A stretch of DNA of 64,000 bases from Streptomyces sp. SA15 (GTDB taxonomy: Bacteria > Actinomycetota > Actinomycetes > Streptomycetales > Streptomycetaceae). Below, one piece after another: positions 7,401 to 16,425 of this stretch. The stretch lies in contig NZ_NTGE01000093.1 in assembly GCF_002291145.1 (NCBI RefSeq), forward strand, positions 1 to 64,000, given 5' to 3'. Numbering within the stretch: position 1 is the first letter of the stretch; each line of letters begins with the position of its first letter. The notes under the pieces were generated by a model that saw only the letters and a list, made by a program, of their open reading frames with translations, did not search any database and had not been told where the DNA came from. Both the position numbers and the translations under genes were made by a program.

Positions 7401-9911
7401 ATTGACGCTCGCGGCGAGATTCTCGAGCTCAAGACGACGATCAACACGATGGTCGACCAGCTGTCGTCCTTCGCCGAGGAGGTCACCCGAGTCGCCCGCG
7501 AGGTGGGTACGGAGGGCCAGCTCGGCGGACAGGCACGCGTGCGTGACGTCGACGGCACCTGGCGCGACCTCACCGAGTCCGTGAACGAGATGGCGGGGAA
7601 CCTGACCCGGCAGGTGCGTGCCATCGCGCGCGTGGCGACCGCGGTGACCCGCGGCGACCTCAACCTGAAGATCGATGTGGACGCCTCCGGCGAGATCCAG
7701 GAACTTCAGGACTACATCAACAAGATGATCGCCAACCTGCGCGACACCACGATCGCCAACAAGGAGCAGGACTGGCTCAAGGGCAACCTGGCCCGCATCT
7801 CCGCGCTGATGCAGGGCCGGCGCGACCTGGAGGACGTGGCCTCCCTCATCATGAGCGAGCTGACGCCGGTGGTGTCCGCGCAGCACGGCGCGTTCTTCCT
7901 GGCGATGCCCCTGGTCGACGGCAAGGACATGAACGCCGAGGGCGAGGACCAGTACGAGCTGCGGATGCTGGGGTCGTACGCCTATTCGATGGGTTCCATG
8001 CCGACCTCGTTCCGGCCGGGGGAGGGACTGATCGGGACGGCCGCCATGGAGAAGCGCACGATCCTGGTGGAGAACGCGCCCAGCGGCTATCTGAAGATCT
8101 CCTCCGGGCTCGGGGAGGCGCCCCCCGCGCAGGTGATCGTCCTTCCGGTGCTGTTCGAGGGCAAGGTGCTCGGTGTCATCGAGCTGGCGTCGTTCACGCC
8201 CTTCACGCAGATCCAGAAGGACTTCCTCAACCAGATCGCCGAGATGATCGCGACCAGCGTCAACACCATCTCCGTCAACACCAAGACCGAGGTGCTGCTG
8301 AGGCAGTCGCAGGAGCTGACCGAGCAACTGAGGGAGCGGTCGGAGGAGTTGGAGAACCGGCAGAAGGCCCTCCAGGCGTCCAACGCCGAACTGGAGGAGA
8401 AGGCCGAGCTGCTGGCCCAGCAGAATCGCGACATCGAGGTGAAGAACACCGAGATCGAGGAAGCGCGGCAGGTCCTGGAGGAGCGCGCCGAGCAGCTCGC
8501 CGTGTCCATGCGCTACAAGAGCGAGTTCTTGGCCAACATGTCGCACGAGTTGCGTACGCCGCTCAACTCGCTGCTGATCCTGGCCAAGTTGCTCGCCGAC
8601 AACGCCGAGGGGAACCTCTCCCCGAAGCAGGTCGAGTTCGCGGAGACGATCCACGGGGCCGGTTCCGACCTGCTCCAGCTGATCAACGACATCCTGGACC
8701 TGTCGAAGGTCGAGGCGGGCAAGATGGACGTCTCCCCGACGCGTATCGCGCTCGTCCAGCTCGTCGACTACGTGGAGGCCACCTTCCGCCCGCTGACTGC
8801 GGAGAAGGGCCTGGATCTGTCCGTACGGGTGTCGCCGGAGTTGCCGGCCACCCTGCACACCGACGAACAGCGGCTGCTTCAGGTGCTGCGCAACCTGCTG
8901 TCCAACGCGGTGAAGTTCACCGACTCCGGGGCCGTCGAGCTGGTCATCCGGCCCGCCGGCAAGGACGTGCCGATGGCGATCCGCGAGCAGCTGCTGGAGA
9001 CGGGTTCGCTGCGCGACCCGGACGCCGACCTGATCGCGTTCTCCGTGACCGACACCGGCATCGGCATCGCGGCCAGCAAGATGCGAGTGATCTTCGAGGC
9101 GTTCAAGCAGGCGGACGGCACGACGAGCCGCAAGTACGGCGGTACGGGCCTGGGACTGTCGATCTCGAGGGAGATCGCACAGCTGCTCGGCGGTGAGATC
9201 CACGCGCAGAGCGAGCCGGGACGTGGATCGACGTTCACGCTGTATCTGCCGCTGCATCCGAGCGAACTGCCGCCGCAGGGCTATCAGCAGCTGGTGCCAC
9301 CCCCTCTGGAGGCCGGGGACCTGATGGTGTCCGCCTCGGGTCTGCCCGAGCTGCCCGAGGCGGAGACGCCGGCCGAGGTGAAGTCGTACCAGGAGACGCA
9401 GAACGGCGCCGCCGCGCTCTTCCGGCGCCGCCGCAGGCCCATGCCGGAGATCGAACAGCGCCCCGCGCAGGCCGAGCAGTGGCCGGCCCCCGCGGAGCAG
9501 CAGACGGCGTCGAAGTCCCGCCGGGGCATCCGCTTCGGCGGGGAGAAAGTGCTGATCGTCGACGACGACATCCGTAACGTCTTCGCCCTCACCAGCGTCC
9601 TCGAACAGCACGGACTGTCCGTGCTGTACGCGGAGAACGGCCGTGAGGGCATCGAGGTCCTGGAGCAGCACGACGACGTCGCGGTCGTCCTGATGGACAT
9701 CATGATGCCCGAGATGGACGGATACGCGACGACCACGGCGATCCGCAGGATGCCGCAGTTCGCCGGGCTGCCGATCATCGCGCTGACCGCTAAGGCGATG
9801 AAGGGCGACCGCGAGAAGGCGATCGAGTCGGGCGCCTCCGACTACGTGACCAAGCCGGTCGATCCCGATCACCTGCTGTCGGTGATGGAGCAGTGGATGC
9901 GCGGCGAGTGA
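4437..9911 (+). CDS. osaA: OsaA: poly-HAMP hybrid histidine kinase
   Basis: The product has 1824 residues. A degenerate HAMP unit at the N terminus is followed by 11 further HAMP units (to about 1110), a GAF domain (about 1135-1285), a coiled coil (about 1290-1365), a HisKA domain (ANMSHELRTP, phospho-acceptor His1370), a HATPase, and a C-terminal receiver with phospho-acceptor Asp1754 in VVLMDIMMPEMDG. No transmembrane helix or periplasmic sensor is visible, so it is a soluble hybrid kinase, similar in layout to the group III (Nik1-type) osmosensing kinases of fungi. It starts at GTG 4437 behind GCGGGAGGG. It lies upstream of osaB, its presumed partner. S. coelicolor OsaAB is reported to be needed for osmoadaptation. 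Confidence 0.95.
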   Translation: MESGAATRGTKTRAKGGPSPSNQRKTRGGTTAVDTAALNRLLVALVAMRDGNFRKRLTVSGDGVMSEIAAVFNEVADRNLHLTGELARVRRMVGREGKLTERLETGASEGSWAAAIDNSNALVDDLVRPVSEVSRVLSAVAEGDLSPRMELRTQTPEGAGHPLRGEFLKVGRTVNNLVDQLSTFTDEVTRVASEVGTEGKLGGQARVRGMSGSWKDLTESVNTMAYRLTAQVRDIALVTTAVAKGDLSRKVTVHVEGEMLELKNTVNTMVDQLSSFSSEVTRVAREVGVEGELGGQAQVPGVAGVWKDLTDSVNLMAGNLTAQVRGISQVTTAVASGDLSQKVTVSARGEVAQLADTINQMTETLRTFADEVTRVANEVGAEGRLGGQANVPGAAGTWKDLTDSVNTVFRNLTIQVRDIAQVTTAVASGDLSQKVTVDVAGEMLELKNTVNGMVDQLSAFGAEVTRVAREIGVEGELGGQAQVPGAAGTWKDLTDSVNTAFRNLTGQVRNIAQVTTAVANGDLSQKVTVDVSGEMLQLKNTVNTMVDQLSAFGAEVTRVARDVGTEGRLGGQARVDGVSGTWKELTDSVNFMAGNLTSQVRQIAQVTTAVARGDLSQKIDVDARGEILELKNTLNTMVDQLSAFADQVTRVAREVGTEGRLGGQAQVPGVAGVWRDLTDSVNGMAGNLTAQVRNIAQVATAVARGDLSQKIDVDARGEILELKNTLNTMVDQLSSFADQVTRVAREVGTEGILGGQAEVQGVSGTWKDLTQSVNFMANNLTIQVRNIAEVTTAVAKGDLSKKITVDAKGEILELVSTVNTMVDQLSSFAEQVTRVAREVGTEGILGGQAHVPGVVGIWKDLSDNVNLMANNLTMQVRNISQVASAVANGDLTRTVTIEARGEVAQLADTFNTMVKTLSSFADQVTKVAREVGTDGILGGQARVPGVAGTWKDLTESVNQMASNLTGQVRNIAMVTTAIAKGDLTKKIDIDARGEILELKTTINTMVDQLSSFAEEVTRVAREVGTEGQLGGQARVRDVDGTWRDLTESVNEMAGNLTRQVRAIARVATAVTRGDLNLKIDVDASGEIQELQDYINKMIANLRDTTIANKEQDWLKGNLARISALMQGRRDLEDVASLIMSELTPVVSAQHGAFFLAMPLVDGKDMNAEGEDQYELRMLGSYAYSMGSMPTSFRPGEGLIGTAAMEKRTILVENAPSGYLKISSGLGEAPPAQVIVLPVLFEGKVLGVIELASFTPFTQIQKDFLNQIAEMIATSVNTISVNTKTEVLLRQSQELTEQLRERSEELENRQKALQASNAELEEKAELLAQQNRDIEVKNTEIEEARQVLEERAEQLAVSMRYKSEFLANMSHELRTPLNSLLILAKLLADNAEGNLSPKQVEFAETIHGAGSDLLQLINDILDLSKVEAGKMDVSPTRIALVQLVDYVEATFRPLTAEKGLDLSVRVSPELPATLHTDEQRLLQVLRNLLSNAVKFTDSGAVELVIRPAGKDVPMAIREQLLETGSLRDPDADLIAFSVTDTGIGIAASKMRVIFEAFKQADGTTSRKYGGTGLGLSISREIAQLLGGEIHAQSEPGRGSTFTLYLPLHPSELPPQGYQQLVPPPLEAGDLMVSASGLPELPEAETPAEVKSYQETQNGAAALFRRRRRPMPEIEQRPAQAEQWPAPAEQQTASKSRRGIRFGGEKVLIVDDDIRNVFALTSVLEQHGLSVLYAENGREGIEVLEQHDDVAVVLMDIMMPEMDGYATTTAIRRMPQFAGLPIIALTAKAMKGDREKAIESGASDYVTKPVDPDHLLSVMEQWMRGE
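5169..7655 (+). repeat. 276-bp periodic HAMP-coding repeat array
   Basis: The Gly codon of the Gly-Asp-Leu motif recurs at 5169, 5445, 5721, 5997, 6273, 6549, 6825, 7101, 7377 and 7653, exactly 276 bp apart (92 residues). Several neighbouring units share long runs of nearly identical DNA; the units around 6273 and 6549 share GGTGACCTGTCGCAGAAGAT. The unit before 5169 is 306 bp away and carries an insertion. This creates long antisense open frames that are not genes. Confidence 0.97.
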
Positions 9912-10024
9912 CGGGAAGGGTCGGGCTTTGTTCGGGCTTCGTGACCATGTGGCGGGAACCTTCGGAGGGCGCCCGGTGTTGCCGACTCGGGGTGGCCGAG
10001 GTCGTGTAGAAGTACGGGAACCGG

Positions 10025-10050
10025 GGAACCTTCTGGTCTCCCGTCGCGTT
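10025..10050 (+). promoter_or_regulatory. Candidate ECF (sigma-E-like) promoter upstream of osaB
   Basis: GGAAC (10025-10029), an 18-nt spacer and GTT (10048-10050) fit the GGAAC-N18/19-GTC/T form of S. coelicolor ECF sigma factor promoters. It would give a leader of roughly 170 nt before osaB. The match is short and may occur by chance. The rest of the 318-nt osaA-osaB gap holds no gene. Confidence 0.35.
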
Positions 10051-10229
10051 TCTGCTACGTGCACAGTGACATCGCGGTGACAGGGTGTGGCGACGGGCGG
10101 GGTGCGGCTACGATGACCGGCACAAGGACGGGCGACGCAAGGGAGTCGTCCCCTGGGGCGGCGCCCACCGGCGTCACCCCAAGTCCTGCGGACAGGGGAG
10201 GCCCCACGCCGGGGCGAGGAGGGCGGGCC

Positions 10230-10910
10230 ATGGTGCAGAAGGCCAAGATCCTCCTGGTCGATGACCGGCCGGAGAATCTGCTGGCGCTGGAGGCCATCCT
10301 CTCTGCGCTCGATCAGACGCTGGTGCGGGCATCGTCCGGGGAGGAAGCGCTCAAAGCACTGCTCACGGACGACTTCGCGGTCATTCTGCTGGACGTCCAG
10401 ATGCCGGGCATGGACGGTTTCGAAACGGCCGCGCACATCAAGCGGCGAGAACGCACGCGGGACATCCCGATCATCTTCCTCACCGCGATCAACCACGGAC
10501 CGCATCACACGTTCCGGGGCTACGCGGCGGGCGCGGTGGACTACATCTCCAAGCCCTTCGACCCCTGGGTGCTGCGCGCGAAGGTCTCCGTCTTCGTCGA
10601 GCTGTACATGAAGAACTGCCAGCTGCGCGAGCAGGCGGCGCTGCTGCGGCTCCAGTTGGAGGGCGGCGGCAAGGCGGCTGCCGGGGAGACGAAGGAGCCC
10701 GCGGGGTTGCTGGCCGAGCTGTCGGCGCGGCTCGCGGCGGTCGAGGAGCAGGCCGAGGCGCTGTCCAAGCAGCTGGACGACGAGTCGGCGGACGCGGCGG
10801 CGGTGGCCACGGCGGCCCATCTCGAACGCAAACTCACGGGGCTGCGGCGGGCGCTGGACGCTTTGGAGCCGGGCACGGGGAGCTCTCCTTCGGTGCCGTC
10901 GCAGAACTGA
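10230..10910 (+). CDS. osaB: OsaB: osmoadaptation response regulator
   Basis: The 226-residue product starts MVQKAKILLVDD, with a receiver domain (1-125) holding the acidic pair Asp11-Asp12, phospho-acceptor Asp55 in VILLDVQMPGMDG, and the conserved Lys in YISKPFD. The C-terminal 90 residues are predicted coiled coil (AELSARLAAVEEQAEALSK) with no DNA-binding domain, so the output is probably protein-protein contact. The ATG at 10230 follows GAGGAGGG; an in-frame ATG at 10059 would add an unlikely low-complexity extension. It lies downstream of osaA. In S. coelicolor osaB is reported as essential for growth at high osmolarity. Confidence 0.93.
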   Translation: MVQKAKILLVDDRPENLLALEAILSALDQTLVRASSGEEALKALLTDDFAVILLDVQMPGMDGFETAAHIKRRERTRDIPIIFLTAINHGPHHTFRGYAAGAVDYISKPFDPWVLRAKVSVFVELYMKNCQLREQAALLRLQLEGGGKAAAGETKEPAGLLAELSARLAAVEEQAEALSKQLDDESADAAAVATAAHLERKLTGLRRALDALEPGTGSSPSVPSQN

Positions 10911-11068
10911 CCTGTGCCGCAGGCGTCATAGCGTGCGATCGTGCCAGGGCTCAGACAGGGTTGTGTGCGTGAGCATGCGTCAACTCGGCGCCTTTCCGAG
11001 AGCGACACGAACGGGTGAAGCACCCGGCACACGTGTCCGCTGTCGTCTCCACCGGTAACCTCACACCT

Positions 11069-13786
11069 ATGGCCTCACGTCCCTCCGCAGCCAAGAAGCA
11101 GCCCGCGAAGAAGGCTGCCTCCGCGAAGGCTCCGGCGAAGAAGGCCGCCGCTGCGAAGAAAGTCCCGGCGAAGAAGGCGCCCGCCAAGAAGGCCGCGGCG
11201 AAGAAAGCCGCGCCACCGAAGCCGGCGCCCAGCCCGACCGGGGGCATCTACCGGCTGGTGCGCGCCGTCTGGCTCGGGATCGCGCACGCCGTCGGCGCGG
11301 TGTTCCGCGGCATAGGGCAGGGCGCGAAGAACCTCGACCCGGCCCACCGCAAGGACGGCATCGCGCTGCTGCTGCTCGGCCTCGGGCTGATCGTCGCCGC
11401 CGGCACCTGGTCGAACCTGCGCGGCCCCGTCGGCGACCTCGTCGAGATCATCGTGACCGGCGCCTTCGGCCGGCTCGACCTGCTCGTGCCGATACTGCTC
11501 GCGGTCATCGCCGTGCGCTTCATCCGCCACCCCGAGCAGCCCGAGGCCAACGGCCGCATCGTGATCGGCCTGTCCGCGCTCGTCATCGGCGTGCTGGGTC
11601 AGGTTCACATCGCCTGCGGCTCGCCCGCCCGCGGCGACGGCATGCAGGCGATAAGGGACGCCGGCGGCCTCATCGGCTGGGGCGCGGCCACCCCGCTGAC
11701 GTACACCATGGGCGAGGTCCTCGCCGTACCGCTGCTCGTGCTGCTGACGATCTTCGGGCTGCTGGTGGTCACGGCCACCCCGGTCAACGCAATCCCGCAG
11801 CGGCTGCGGCTGCTCGGCGTGAAGCTGGGCATCGTGCACGACCCGGCCGAGGACGAGCTCGGTGAGGACGACGAGAGGTACGACGACCAGTGGCGCGAGG
11901 CGCTGCCCGCGCGCCCCGGCAGACGTCGTACGGCCTCCGAGGCGTACGACCCCGACAGCGCGGAGCAGGAGGCCCTCTCACGGCGTCGTGGGCGCCCCAG
12001 GCGCTCCGCTGTGCCGCAGCCCGCCATGGACCGCCCCATGGACGCTGTGGACGTCGCAGCGGCCGCCGCTGCCGCGCTCGACGGTGCCGTCATGCACGGC
12101 ATGCCGCCCTCGCCGGTGGTCGCCGACCTCACCCAGGGCGTGAGCGTGGGGGACCGCCAGGAGACGACTCCGACGCCGACGCCCACTCCGGCGCCTGTCC
12201 CTGCCGCGCGCCCCAAGCAGGAGAAGCTGGACACGGGGGTCGCGGACCTCACCAAGGCCGCCCCTGAAGTGCCCCGCGAGCTGCCGGCGCGCGCCGAACA
12301 GCTCCAGCTCTCCGGCGACATCACGTACGCGCTGCCCTCCCTCGACCTCCTGGAGCGCGGAGGCCCCGGCAAGACGCGCAGCGCCGCCAACGACGCCATC
12401 GTCGCCTCGCTCACCAACGTCTTCACCGAGTTCAAGGTCGACGCCCGCGTCACCGGCTTCACGCGCGGGCCGACGGTCACGCGCTACGAGGTCGAGCTCG
12501 GCCCCGCCGTGAAGGTCGAGCGGATCACCGCGCTGACCAAGAACATCGCGTACGCCGTCGCCAGCCCGGACGTACGGATCATCAGCCCGATCCCCGGCAA
12601 GTCGGCGGTCGGCATCGAGATCCCGAACACCGACCGGGAGATGGTCAACCTCGGTGACGTACTGCGTCTCGCGGCCGCCGCCGAAGACGACCACCCGATG
12701 CTGGTGGCGCTCGGCAAGGACGTCGAGGGCGGCTACGTGATGGCGAACATGGCGAAGATGCCGCATGTGCTCGTCGCCGGTGCGACCGGTTCCGGTAAGT
12801 CGTCCTGCATCAACTGCCTGATCACCTCGGTCATGATGCGGGCGACCCCGGAGGACGTCCGCATGGTCCTCGTCGACCCCAAGCGCGTCGAGCTGACCGC
12901 GTACGAGGGCATCCCGCACCTGATCACGCCGATCATCACCAACCCGAAGCGGGCCGCCGAAGCGCTGCAGTGGGTCGTACGGGAGATGGATCTGCGCTAC
13001 GACGACCTGGCGGCGTACGGCTACCGGCACATCGACGACTTCAACGAAGCCGTGCGGAACGGCAAGGTGACGGCGCCGGAGGGCAGTGAGCGCGAGCTCC
13101 AGCCGTACCCCTACCTGCTGGTGATCGTCGACGAGCTCGCCGACCTGATGATGGTCGCCCCGCGCGATGTCGAGGACTCGATCGTGCGCATCACGCAGCT
13201 CGCGCGCGCGGCCGGCATCCATCTGGTGCTCGCCACGCAGCGGCCGTCCGTGGACGTCGTCACCGGCCTGATCAAGGCGAACGTGCCCTCGCGGCTCGCC
13301 TTCGCCACCTCCTCGCTCGCCGACTCGCGGGTCATCCTCGACCAGCCCGGTGCCGAGAAGCTGATCGGCAAGGGTGACGGGCTCTTCCTGCCGATGGGCG
13401 CGAACAAGCCCACCCGTATGCAGGGCGCCTTCGTGACCGAGGAAGAGGTCGCGGTGGTGGTCCAGCACTGCAAGGACCAGATGGCGCCCGTCTTCCGGGA
13501 CGACGTCACCGTGGGCACAAAGCAGAAGAAGGAGATCGACGAGGACATCGGCGACGACCTCGACCTGCTGTGCCAGGCGGCCGAGCTGGTCGTCTCCACG
13601 CAGTTCGGGTCGACGTCCATGCTGCAGCGCAAGCTGCGGGTCGGGTTCGCCAAGGCCGGGCGGCTGATGGACCTCATGGAGTCCCGGGGGATCGTCGGAC
13701 CCAGCGAGGGGTCCAAGGCCCGTGATGTTCTTGTGAAACCTGACGAGCTGGACGGCGTGCTCGCGGTAATACGCGGGGAGTCATAA
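11069..13786 (+). CDS. ftsK: DNA translocase FtsK/SpoIIIE
   Basis: This ATP-driven DNA pump moves chromosomes across closing septa. The 905-residue protein has a Lys/Ala-rich N-terminal tail (AKKAPAKKAA repeats), about four membrane helices (near 80-250), a charged linker, and a RecA-like motor with Walker A GATGSGKS (Lys577) and Walker B LLVIVDELADL. A C-terminal gamma winged helix follows (STSMLQRKLRVGFAKAGRLMD), which reads the KOPS-type polarity sequences. ATG 11069 has no ribosome site; TAACCT ends 7 nt before it, suggesting a leaderless transcript. It stands alone between osaB and a RodZ-like gene. Confidence 0.96.
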   Translation: MASRPSAAKKQPAKKAASAKAPAKKAAAAKKVPAKKAPAKKAAAKKAAPPKPAPSPTGGIYRLVRAVWLGIAHAVGAVFRGIGQGAKNLDPAHRKDGIALLLLGLGLIVAAGTWSNLRGPVGDLVEIIVTGAFGRLDLLVPILLAVIAVRFIRHPEQPEANGRIVIGLSALVIGVLGQVHIACGSPARGDGMQAIRDAGGLIGWGAATPLTYTMGEVLAVPLLVLLTIFGLLVVTATPVNAIPQRLRLLGVKLGIVHDPAEDELGEDDERYDDQWREALPARPGRRRTASEAYDPDSAEQEALSRRRGRPRRSAVPQPAMDRPMDAVDVAAAAAAALDGAVMHGMPPSPVVADLTQGVSVGDRQETTPTPTPTPAPVPAARPKQEKLDTGVADLTKAAPEVPRELPARAEQLQLSGDITYALPSLDLLERGGPGKTRSAANDAIVASLTNVFTEFKVDARVTGFTRGPTVTRYEVELGPAVKVERITALTKNIAYAVASPDVRIISPIPGKSAVGIEIPNTDREMVNLGDVLRLAAAAEDDHPMLVALGKDVEGGYVMANMAKMPHVLVAGATGSGKSSCINCLITSVMMRATPEDVRMVLVDPKRVELTAYEGIPHLITPIITNPKRAAEALQWVVREMDLRYDDLAAYGYRHIDDFNEAVRNGKVTAPEGSERELQPYPYLLVIVDELADLMMVAPRDVEDSIVRITQLARAAGIHLVLATQRPSVDVVTGLIKANVPSRLAFATSSLADSRVILDQPGAEKLIGKGDGLFLPMGANKPTRMQGAFVTEEEVAVVVQHCKDQMAPVFRDDVTVGTKQKKEIDEDIGDDLDLLCQAAELVVSTQFGSTSMLQRKLRVGFAKAGRLMDLMESRGIVGPSEGSKARDVLVKPDELDGVLAVIRGES

Positions 13787-14020
13787 AGAGAGTCCCAAGG
13801 CCGGTGCTCGATCGTGACCCTCTCGTAAGGGATCATTGAGCAACCGTTTCCCTTCGGCGTACGTCAAGTTGAGGGAAGCGCAAAGCATGTGCTCCACCAT
13901 CGGCGTGTCCGGCCATTCCGATGGCGTACAAAGTCCCACCGCCCGGTTGCCCCACCCTTTCGCACCCCCCCTAGACTGAACCTCCAGCACAGGTGGCTTA
14001 AACGCTCGAAAGGCGCCCCC

Positions 14021-14860
14021 GTGTCCATCGGCAACTCCCCTGAAGACGAGCGTCCGTTCGAAGACGATCGTGAGGATGCCCGCCCTTCGATCGGCCGTGC
14101 CCTCCAGCAGGCGCGCATCGCGGCCGGGCTGACTGTCGACGATGTCAGTTCCGCCACCCGAGTTCGCCTCCCCATCGTGCACGCCATCGAGGCGGACGAC
14201 TTCGGTCCGTGCGGCGGAGACGTCTACGCCCGCGGTCACATCCGGACTCTGGCCAAGGCCGTCCACCTCGATCCCGGTCCGCTGCTCGCCCAGTACGACG
14301 CCGATCACGGCGGCCGTCCGGCTCCGACGCCGGCCGCGCCCCTGTTCGAGGCGGAGCGCATCCGTCCGGAGCGGCGGGGGCCCAACTGGACCGCTGCCAT
14401 GGTCGCCGCGATCGTCGCCGTGGTCGGCTTCGTCGGGTTCACCGCGTTCAAGGGCGGCGACGGCGACTCCGAGGCCAAGACACAGGTCGCGGAGGGCTCC
14501 AAGCCCGCGCCCAAGTCCCCCTCGCCCACGCCCAAGAACGACAAGCCCGAGGACCCGGAGCCGGAGCCGTCGGACAGTGCCATCGCCGCCGCTCCCCAGG
14601 ACAAGGTGACCGTCCAGATCCGCGCAGCCGACGGAAAGAGCTGGATCTCCGTCAAGGACCACAACGGCATGCGGCTGTTCGACGGGCTGCTCAAGGAGGG
14701 CGAGACCAAGACCTTCCAGGACAGCGAGAAGATCAACCTGGTCCTCGGCGACGCCGGGGCGATCGACCTGTATGTGAACGGCAAGAAGATCGAGGACGAC
14801 TTCCGGCCCGGGGCCGTGGAGCGGCTGACCTACACGAAGGGCGATCCGCAGGTCGGATAA
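14021..14860 (+). CDS. RodZ-like helix-turn-helix membrane protein
   Basis: The 279-residue protein has an N-terminal HTH of the RodZ/XRE type (SIGRALQQARIAAGLTVDDVSSATRVR, about 25-85), one membrane helix (about 130-150), a Pro/Lys/Glu-rich linker, and a C-terminal DUF4115 beta domain (about 190-275). This is the bacterial RodZ layout; in rods RodZ links MreB to the wall machinery, and its role in Streptomyces is less clear. It starts at GTG 14021 after GAAAGG; an upstream ATG at 13889 adds unlikely sequence. The preceding 234-nt gap holds no gene. Confidence 0.85.
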   Translation: MSIGNSPEDERPFEDDREDARPSIGRALQQARIAAGLTVDDVSSATRVRLPIVHAIEADDFGPCGGDVYARGHIRTLAKAVHLDPGPLLAQYDADHGGRPAPTPAAPLFEAERIRPERRGPNWTAAMVAAIVAVVGFVGFTAFKGGDGDSEAKTQVAEGSKPAPKSPSPTPKNDKPEDPEPEPSDSAIAAAPQDKVTVQIRAADGKSWISVKDHNGMRLFDGLLKEGETKTFQDSEKINLVLGDAGAIDLYVNGKKIEDDFRPGAVERLTYTKGDPQVG

Positions 14861-14885
14861 GCGGCTTCTTCGGGTGAGTGGGTAC

Positions 14886-14911
14886 GGGGTTGGCCAAGAT
14901 CGGCCAACCCC
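14886..14911 (+). terminator. Hairpin terminator between RodZ-like gene and rimO
   Basis: A perfect 10-bp inverted repeat (14886-14895 with 14902-14911, GGGGTTGGCC) has a 6-nt loop and no T run, as is common for Streptomyces terminators. Confidence 0.7.
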
Positions 14912-14952
14912 GTCGACGTGGGGTGTCAGCGGGACGAAGTAGTCTTGAGCCC

Positions 14953-16425
14953 ATGCCTGAACGCCGTACCGTCGCACTCGTCACTCTTGGCTGCGCCCGC
15001 AACGAGGTGGACTCGGAGGAGCTCGCAGGCCGTTTGGAGGCGGACGGCTGGCAGCTCGTGAAGGACGCCGAGGACGCCGACGTCGCCGTCGTCAACACCT
15101 GCGGATTCGTCGACGCCGCCAAGAAGGACTCCGTCGACGCCCTCCTCGAGGCCAATGATCTCAAGGGGCACGGCAGAACCCAGGCCGTCGTGGCGGTGGG
15201 CTGCATGGCCGAGCGGTACGGCAAGGAGCTCGCCGAGGCCCTCCCCGAGGCCGACGGCGTACTCGGCTTCGACGACTACACCGACATCTCCGACCGCCTG
15301 CAGACCATCCTGAACGGCGGCATCCACGCCGCTCACACCCCGCGCGACCGGCGCAAGCTGCTGCCCATCAGCCCTGCCGAGCGTCAGTCGGCGTCCGACG
15401 TCGCCCTCCCCGGGCACGGTGCCCCGTCCGACCTGCCGGAGGGCGTGGCTCCGGTGTCCGGCCCCCGTGCACCCCTGCGCCGCCGCCTCGACGGCGCCCC
15501 GGTCGCCTCGGTGAAGCTGGCCTCCGGTTGCGACCGGCGCTGCTCCTTCTGCGCCATCCCGTCCTTCCGCGGCTCCTTCATCTCGCGCCGCCCGAGCGAT
15601 GTGCTGAACGAGACGCGGTGGCTGGCCGAACAGGGCGTCAAGGAGATCATGCTGGTCTCCGAGAACAACACGTCGTACGGCAAGGACCTGGGCGACATCC
15701 GTCTGCTGGAGTCGCTGCTGCCCGAGCTCGCGGAGGTCGACGGCATCGAGCGGGTGCGCGTCAGCTACCTCCAGCCGGCCGAGATGCGGCCCGGACTGAT
15801 CGACGTGCTGACGTCCACGCCCAAGGTCGCGCCCTACTTCGACCTGTCCTTCCAGCACTCCGCCCCCGGCGTGCTGCGGGCGATGCGCCGCTTCGGCGAC
15901 ACCGACCGCTTCCTGGAGCTGCTCGACACCATCCGGAACAAGGCGCCCCAGGCCGGCGTGCGCTCCAACTTCATCGTGGGCTTCCCCGGTGAGTCCGAGG
16001 ACGACCTGGCCGAGCTGGAGAGGTTCCTGAACGGCGCGCGGCTGGACGCCATCGGCGTCTTCGGGTACTCCGACGAGGAGGGCACGGAAGCGGCGACGTA
16101 CGACAACAAGCTGGACGAGGACGTCGTCGCCGAGCGGTTGGCACATGTCTCCCGGCTGGCTGAGGAACTCGTCTCGCAGCGGGCCGAGGAGCGGCTCGGT
16201 GAAACGCTTCAGGTGCTGGTCGAGTCCGTGGACTCCGCCGAGGGCGCGTACGGCCGCGGGGCGCACCAGGCTCCGGAGACGGACGGCCAGGTGCTGCTCA
16301 CGAGCGGCGAGGGGCTGAGCGTCGGTCGTATGGTCGAGGCGAAGGTGGTCGGTACGGAAGGTGTCGACCTGGTGGCCGAGCCGCTGCAGGGTTCGCTCGC
16401 GTGTAGTGAGGAGGCGGGCAGATGA
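14953..16425 (+). CDS. rimO: Ribosomal protein S12 methylthiotransferase RimO
   Basis: RimO is a radical SAM enzyme that adds a methylthio group to an aspartate of ribosomal protein S12. The 490-residue product has the N-terminal UPF0004 domain with cluster cysteines Cys14, Cys50 and Cys84. The radical SAM motif CDRRCSFC supplies Cys193, Cys197 and Cys200, and a C-terminal TRAM domain follows. A Pro/Ala-rich insert of about 50 residues separates the first two domains. ATG 14953 has no ribosome site; TAGTCT ends 7 nt before it, so the mRNA is probably leaderless. The stop overlaps the pgsA start (ATGA). It differs from the MiaB paralogue in this window by its TLGCARNEVDSE start. Confidence 0.93.
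   Translation: MPERRTVALVTLGCARNEVDSEELAGRLEADGWQLVKDAEDADVAVVNTCGFVDAAKKDSVDALLEANDLKGHGRTQAVVAVGCMAERYGKELAEALPEADGVLGFDDYTDISDRLQTILNGGIHAAHTPRDRRKLLPISPAERQSASDVALPGHGAPSDLPEGVAPVSGPRAPLRRRLDGAPVASVKLASGCDRRCSFCAIPSFRGSFISRRPSDVLNETRWLAEQGVKEIMLVSENNTSYGKDLGDIRLLESLLPELAEVDGIERVRVSYLQPAEMRPGLIDVLTSTPKVAPYFDLSFQHSAPGVLRAMRRFGDTDRFLELLDTIRNKAPQAGVRSNFIVGFPGESEDDLAELERFLNGARLDAIGVFGYSDEEGTEAATYDNKLDEDVVAERLAHVSRLAEELVSQRAEERLGETLQVLVESVDSAEGAYGRGAHQAPETDGQVLLTSGEGLSVGRMVEAKVVGTEGVDLVAEPLQGSLACSEEAGR

Noticed and set aside
5169..7655. Regularly spaced repeats resembling a CRISPR or satellite array
   Set aside because: The 276-bp period is in frame and encodes HAMP domains; there are no short palindromic repeats with unique spacers.
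4248..10820. A 2190-codon open frame on the minus strand across osaA and osaB
   Set aside because: It is antisense to two clear genes and is kept open by GC3 bias and the 276-bp repeats; its product is His/Arg/Gly-rich and repetitive, with no domain.
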